From Polytrichum commune (taxonomy: Eukaryota > Streptophyta > Polytrichopsida > Polytrichales > Polytrichaceae): a stretch of DNA of 64,000 nucleotides. Below, piece after piece: positions 58,240 through 64,000 of this stretch; the first letter of the stretch is position 1, and each line of letters starts with the position of its first letter. Location: contig OX485806.1 in the NCBI GenBank assembly GCA_950295325.1, positions 10,230,001-10,294,000 of the forward strand, given 5' to 3'. The notes beneath the pieces were generated by a model that was not told the DNA's origin, ran no database searches, and worked only from the letters and a program-made list of their open reading frames with translations. The position numbers and the translations under genes were made by a program.

Positions 58240-58792
58240 TGAGGGCTACTTCACACAGGGTCCCAAGTCCCAAGTCATGTTAAGTCAATCCATACAAACT
58301 CCACCATTGAGAGCATGAAAGTTAGGACTTACCACTTCACACAAGGATGCCTACATAGGAACAATTTTTTGAAGATGAGGCTTGGAACTTGTGTTGAGAG
58401 TGGGGTCGAGCAAGAAGCTAGACCCGATTCTCAACCAGTGATCGGGGAGATTTTTGGGCATAATTGGTTGAGATCCTAGTGTTTGCAAGTCCAACCAGTT
58501 ACATGTTGACATCCTTCGGGTTTTCTTAATTAAATTGGGGTATATCCTATAAATTACTCTAAAACGATCAGTAATTTTCCTACAATCTTGAATTTCAACC
58601 GGTTATTTCTCAAACTCAACCAATTCATCTGTAACTAGATGTCGATTCACCCCAATCATAGCTCTCAACACAAGTCCCACAAATATTTTCACATCAAAAT
58701 CTCACTTTAACAATGAATCACCATATTCAATGGTTTCTTGAGGCTCAAAAGTTGGTACTTGGGACTTGGGACCCCATGTGAAGTGGCCCTCA
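58240..58792. mobile_element. PIF/Harbinger-like MITE, copy 2, with a nested insertion
   Basis: Ends GGGCTACTTCACACAGGG and GGGCCACTTCACATGGGG. The interior aligns with 15068-15478 (tgagagcatgaaagtt, gggtcgagcaagaagctaga, caatggtttcttgaggctca) on both sides of a 226-bp inserted element. Without that insert its length would be close to the other copy. Confidence 0.8.
58436..58661. mobile_element. 226-bp hAT-type element nested in the Harbinger MITE
   Basis: Ends CAGTGATCGGGG and, inverted, CTATGATTGGGG. Flanks TTCTCAAC (58428-58435) and CTCTCAAC (58662-58669) are an 8-bp duplication with one mismatch. The uninterrupted relative at 15068 shows the continuous sequence at this point. An inverted, truncated relative is near 59698-59912. 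Confidence 0.7.
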
Positions 58793-59697
58793 TCACCTAT
58801 ATATTTGGCTGATATGACTCCTTGAAAAAACGATCAGAAACTCCAATTTAAACAAGAAAATCTTAAAAGTACATGCTGCATGTTGAGAAACAGAAAAGGG
58901 AAACAAAAACGGCGTGCATATCACGATCTATTAACCGAATCGTTCAATTACTAACTTTAGGTATTGAGGTGTGAGACACGGATTTCATGAGTACATTTGC
59001 TCGGGCTACAGATGTCTACTTTTCTTTAGCACACAAGCTTCACATGCATGCCCACATGAGGAAAACTCCACGTTGAGGAGACTTCTTTCTGAGAGCTTTC
59101 ACACTTCGAGAAAATGCTATCTTTATAGGTCAAGGCCCAGGAGCCAGGGCTAAGTCAGGTCAGCCGAAGCAGGCCAAATCAAGTATTACACCCCAAACTC
59201 CGTAATATCAACCCCCATAATGTCACACACTCTCTAATATCCCAAAACCCTAGGGAACGGATGTTCATAGTTCAAATCTCACTCCTTATTGTCACATTTC
59301 TCTTTCTTATATCAATTTTTTTTCATTGATGCAAACTACTCAAGAAATCAACCCACACCCTCGCATTGCGCCATGTGTCAACATGTGGAGTGTCACCTTC
59401 TTATTCTTCTTCTTATGTCAGTTGTTGAATGTTGGTGCATGTGTCCGCCACATCGCCTGAGAAGGCCAAGTGGAGTGGACCACACTAACGTAGGTGGCGG
59501 GAGAACGAATTCAAATGTCCTCACATTTCTTTTGTGCCATTCCATAGTGTCACATGCTACACTAATTCTATAGTATTACGCATCCATGTTAACACTATAA
59601 AAATCTTTTATATCACGTGCATTTTGGTTGCCACATGTGTGATACCATGGAGTTTAGAGTGTATCCCCACAAACTGGAAGGTTTTGGCTGTCATAAC
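58793..59697. other. Spacer
   Basis: Open stretches at 58971-59153 and 59289-59573 carry no known motif. Nothing else is seen. Confidence 0.4.
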
Positions 59698-59912
59698 CAA
59701 TGAATGGGGACAACCGACTGCTAGTTACAGTTGAACCGGTTGAGTTTGAGAAGTAACGGGTTTAAGTTCAAAATTACCGATCGTTTTAAGAGGAATATAT
59801 GGAATATACCTCAATTTCATAAACCAAAACCGACATATCACAACATGTAATTGGTTGAACTTGTAAACACTAGGATTTTGACCAATCATGCCCAAAAATC
59901 TTCCTGGATTTT
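59698..59912 (-). repeat. Truncated copy of the 58436 hAT-type element
   Basis: Begins CAATGAATGGGG, then ctagttacagttgaaccggt, taccgatcgtttta and aattggttgaacttg, all reverse complements of the 58436-58661 element. The far end stops at cccaaaaatcttcc. Confidence 0.6.
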
Positions 59913-62885
59913 GTTTAGAATTTGGCCACTTTCATCGGAGGTTGGTCGTGTCACACAAGGGTCAAGTGTTGCTCTTGATTGACAACATCATGAATCCTTC
60001 TTGATAGGGAGAGTTCATCTCTTTTCAAAATTTGTTGCTACTAGTAAGGATTTTTTTGTCCTACTCACAAAAACCTCGCTAAACTTAATGGACTGCAGTT
60101 GTGCCCGTTCATTTCACGAGATGTATACAAGACATAAGTTCCTATCAAGAGGGAAACTCTCCCATTGTTGTTGGGGCCAGTTGTTGGATTTATTTTGGGT
60201 GTACTATGAATGCATGGGTATCAAACCCTCAACAGTAGGGCATGTTTCACACCAAAGGCATCAAACCATGGCTCTTTAAATGACCATGGTACCCCACTTT
60301 TTGGATGAGTCTTTTCTTGGATCCGGAGCTTAATGTGAACCCATCCTTATATAATTAGCAAATTTAAATGAAGGCTACAACCCATTTTCGTTGGAGTTCA
60401 TATGAATATCGTCTTTATTATCAAAGTGAAGATTCTCTTTCTCCTTCTACGATCTACTATAGCCCCCCCCCCTTTATGTTGACTATTGAAATCAAAACTT
60501 TTGAGAAATTTCTAACACTTAGCCCAATCTCGGTTAAATGTCTTTTTGGTGTCTATTTCTATATACAAATCTAACCACACGCCACCCAAACATAGGTGTC
60601 TCATGAAGACAAGTAATAAAAACTAGGCTCGCTTACTTTATAACTTGTTGTTCTCAAGATACTCTATTCTATTAACAAATTTCAACCATCCTAGCACTTA
60701 AGTTCTATATTTGCCTCTACTTCCTATAGCGATCCCCCTTGACACTATCGCATATATATTTAGAGATAGAATTTATTTACAAGTATCACATCACGAGTTA
60801 AAAATATAAGTACATGCAATCGCCAATGAAAAGAAAGAAGAAAGGAACGTCAAAGTGTTGTTACATGAACATGCGATGTTCATTTGCCATCTCCAACCCA
60901 TGTATGTGTGGGCTTGGGGAGTGGAGATGGTTTAGTGCCTGCGATTTTGTAGTTAGACTAGTGATTAGTTTTACAGTTGATATTATTGTTGTTATTGTTA
61001 CTTATATTAGTATTTGGAGCAGCAATATTATCATACAGTCCCTATATAGTCCAACAAATAACATTTAAATTTGACCTCTCTCCCTTCCATCCTCCTCCTC
61101 CTCCTCCTCCTTGTGTTTTTCTTCTTTTTTCTCCTCCTTTCTACCTTATGCAATCTTTGGGTCATCCCTTGCCTTCATATACATCATGTTCAACATCGCT
61201 CTAGCATAATCTAAAATGTTATTTAGTTGCTTCATGGAAAAAGTAGCAGCATGCAAAAGGAAACCAAAAAATCAAGAAAAATGGAAGACATGTATCTACT
61301 AGTTAACACAAGATATTCTACATTGACGGCATATATTGTTTGAAGCAATTTTCAATTAAGTTTCAATGTTCATCATCGTACAAAAATGTGCACATGACCT
61401 AATAAATCCCGACCCCGATTCTCTCAACATGACTTACCCTTAGCTTTCATACTCCTCATTGCCCTTTGCTCTCATTGCAGGGTGCCCTTTACAACTTCAT
61501 TCTCTGCTATAGGTTTCTTTCTCTACTCTAGAATGTAGTATCAAGAAGTCTCAAGTCTTTCTTCCAGCTAGACCATCAAGTTGATAGTAGCCTTTATCAT
61601 ACAAATGCCACTACACTCCGTCACTATAAGGAATCGACATTTTCGGCACCCCCTTGATATTCTTCTAATCCCCATAAGCCTTTGAGTTCCATGGACTTTA
61701 AAGTCAATTTCATTCCATTGGTTGTTGCTATATAACTTCTAAATACTATAAGAGCACCTCAAGCTAACAACCTCAATAAAATAAACAAGTCACACATATT
61801 TTCGACAATGATTCCGGCCTTCAACCCTCCCCTCCAAAAGGAGAACACAAAAATTTGATCCTGCTCTTGGTCAATGACATAATTGGCCAAATATTGATCG
61901 ATTCAATCTACAAAGGAAAAAGTCCACCAAGACTTGGGGCCAAGTCATGCTTGATTTTTAGGCGTGTGATTGGCTATGACCCTTTCCTCTTGCCACCTTC
62001 ATAGGGGTTGTGCTTTCACTTACCAAAATGTCCTAAACCAACAAAACATGCAATCCTTTAAATATAAATTTTGTGTGTAATGTATAATGTATATAATAAA
62101 GTGTATGTGTCTATTGAATTAAGTTTTATGAATTGACACAAGAAGCATATGGATCCTAGGTAATTATACTATGTTGCTGAAAATTTATTCTACATTCCTC
62201 AAATCATTGCAATTCAGTCATATTAAGAGATTGCATTGATCTTTAACTGATGTAGGATGATTGCCTAGGACTTGTATGCTGAAATTGAGAGTTGATAAAA
62301 TAAATCATTTTGAAACTCAAACACCCCTAGTTTACATTATAATATCAAGTTGAGGTGCATTGGGTCCCACAAATGAAGACCTATGACTTTAATGTTGTGA
62401 TGAGATAAGTTTCATCCTTAATCCATCGCTAAGATTGAAGATTATAACGGTTTGGTCTGAGTACGCTTGCAATCTTGAATGTGTGATTGTGCTTCACTTT
62501 AAGAGAGTGGAAAGGTCTTTCATGTATAACTTACTAGGTATTTCCCAATACTCCGGAAAAGTTGTTAAATGTGGAACATGTGTTTGGTGTTTACTTATAC
62601 ACGGTATAGATATCACCACAAGGATAACATGGTTTCGTCAATGGTTCCACCATTAAGTGGTTACTAAATTTGTCATGAATATGAATAGACCTACTATCGT
62701 CATAGATAGATAGATGCACCAACTTCCAATGGAGACTATCTTCATGGATCATAAATCCATCAAGTGGCCAAGAACCAATGATAGGCCTACTTGGGCCATG
62801 TACATCATCTCCTTGATGTAATGTATGTTTGATATGTACTTCAACAACAAGAACTTGAAGAAATTGTATATGGTTTGGATTTTCT
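59913..62885. other. Gene-poor spacer with an R1 copy and a gene-fragment echo
   Basis: About 60380-60640 matches R1 (tatcaaagtgaagattct, gtctttttggtgtctatttc, aaacataggtgtctc). About 61545-61640 matches part of the relic at 43760-44279. (CTC)n near 61090-61110. Nothing else is recognised. Confidence 0.45.
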
Positions 62886-64000
62886 TAAGAGCATCTCCAC
62901 CATTGGCGCCAATGGGTGCGCCAACGGTCTACACTGAGAATTTTGGGCCGCGTAGACAACCACTGGCGACACGGCAACGGGCAAACTTTGCCCGTTCACG
63001 CCAAAATCACCCCCTTGCCCGCGACCTTCCAGTGAGTACTTCTTCACTCCAAACTCCTAAGATTCTGGGAATCCAATCTGCTTGGACCAATGGTGGTAGG
63101 GAGGAAGAAGCCTGCGCCCAGGGTGGCGGAGGAAGGAGGGCCTGTGTGACCTGGTGTCAAAGGCAAGAATTTCTGCAAGGATGAGGAGGAGCAACTTTGT
63201 AGAAGTGTGTTGCATGTGACACAAGATCGCATTGTTGGTAATCAACAAAGAGTAGGTGTTTTTTGGGATCGGATTACCACTCACTACCAAGAGAATCAGC
63301 CACAGGGACCCCGGCCGCAACGCTCATTGGAGACCAAGTGGGGCATCATCAAACATGACGTCTCCGAGTTCATTGGTGTCTACTCACAGGTAATGCGGTT
63401 GAATCGAAGTGGGACGAGCGCTGCAGATACATTGAGGAGGGCGCATGATCTGTACAAGCAGGAGAATGAGAAGGGGTCGGATTTCGCATTCGAACATTGC
63501 TGGGTATTGCTGAAAGACCACCCGAAGTGGGTAGAGGGTTGGACACAGGTGAAGGTTGTGACGCCGAAGAGGAAGGCACCTTGCAACGAGGAGGAATCCG
63601 ACTGTGTGGATTTGAGCGAGATGGAGCGGGGCGTAGGGGTGGGTTCGGAGGGAGGGGGCGGATCAGCGGAGGGAGGGAGTGTGGCTGCAGAGGCAGCGCG
63701 GTTTTTCAAGGGGCGTCCGGGAGGCGCCAAGCTCGCGAAGGAGGATCAACGCCAAGGCAAGATCCGCGAGGGTCTTCTGTTCGCACACGCCGAGGCCACC
63801 AAGAGCATGGCTGCGGCACACATGCGAAAGGCTGCGCTGCTAGAGGATCAAAACCTCCTCATGTTGATGTCGATGCCATATGCTGATTCGGACGCCAATG
63901 AATACCTGCGCCTCCGAAGACACATGGAGTTGAGGAAGAGGACCGCGATGTGGAGGCTGCTGCTGCTGCGAGCTCGCCCGGAGCCTGGTCACCTGGCGCC
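62886..64000 (+). mobile_element. PIF/Harbinger transposon, left part (runs off the window)
   Basis: TTA followed by AGAGCATCTCCACCATTGG resembles the AGAGCATCTCCA-type end seen on many plant PIF/Harbinger elements, with TTA as the likely target site. From about 62900 GC content rises sharply compared with the AT-rich spacer on the left. The element carries an ORF1-type gene from 63090 onward. The right end and the DDE transposase lie outside the window. Confidence 0.65.
63090..64000 (+). pseudogene. PIF/Harbinger ORF1: SANT/Myb-like, NAM-associated C-terminal protein (one stop; 3' partial)
   Basis: From ATG 63090 the frame reads MVVGRKKPAPRVAEEGGPV, meets a TGA at 63147-63149, then stays open to the end of the window for about 283 codons. 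It contains the trihelix/SANT-like start GKNFCKDEEEQLCRSVLHV, VGVFWDRITTHYQ, SLETKWGIIKHDVSEFIGVY and FAFEHCWVLLKDHPKW. Next come an acidic/Gly-rich linker and the coiled GRPGGAKLAKEDQRQGK region. This is the DNA-binding ORF1 partner of PIF/Harbinger transposase, often annotated as NAM-associated or GST-T3-like. The TGA probably replaces CGA (Arg). The protein could still be made from an in-frame ATG at 63393 or elsewhere, but the SANT part would be lost. Confidence 0.75.

Noticed and set aside
60001-60279. 92-codon open stretch
   Set aside because: No recognisable family and no neighbouring exons.
1-64000. CRISPR arrays, bacterial operons, rRNA genes
   Set aside because: Repeats are long and unevenly spaced, genes are spliced, and no rRNA-like sequence was seen.

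Overview
The window reads as nuclear DNA of a land plant. The genes are intron-rich with standard GT-AG splice sites. The protein families are typical of plants: an IQD calmodulin-binding protein with its plant-specific motifs, an organelle-type small heat-shock protein, a plant METTL13-like methyltransferase, NYN/LOTUS proteins, and a PIF/Harbinger ORF1 of the SANT/NAM-like type. The AT-rich spacers are full of short terminal-inverted-repeat elements and GA/CT microsatellites. A non-seed plant (fern, lycophyte or bryophyte) is my guess only; the sequence does not settle it.

Layout. 0.2-2.6 kb: relics and nested elements, including a broken unidentified ORF split by a hAT-type MITE, a second hAT MITE inside another repeat, and a LINE reverse-transcriptase fragment. 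3.7-11.8 kb: a divergent pair of LOTUS (OST-HTH) genes. One is on the minus strand (NYN nuclease-like domain plus two LOTUS domains). The other is on the plus strand (possible ubiquitin-like N-terminus, two LOTUS domains, three internal protein repeats). 14.1-16.9 kb: METTL13-like methyltransferase (minus). 19.2-20.9 kb: organelle small heat-shock protein (minus). 32.1-38.6 kb: a seven-exon IQD gene (minus). 41-62 kb: gene-poor DNA with MITEs, an array of about 285-bp units (51.6-53.3 kb), coding relics and microsatellites. 62.9-64 kb: the left part of a PIF/Harbinger element whose ORF1 runs off the window.

For the five host genes I joined exons by hand. Every junction keeps frame and the exon lengths sum to whole codons: 475, 672, 575, 241 and 866 residues.

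The most striking pattern is inside the introns. The NYN-LOTUS gene has two near-identical complete introns in tandem in its leader and a six-copy ~160-bp array in its coding intron. The METTL13 intron has a ~76-bp array. Both small heat-shock introns share one ~116-bp unit. Four of the six coding introns of the IQD gene each carry one copy of the same foldback sequence in the same orientation, and its presumed leader intron has a ~147-bp array. I recognised no LTR retrotransposon. The accessory DNA is mostly small DNA elements, several of them with intact target-site duplications.
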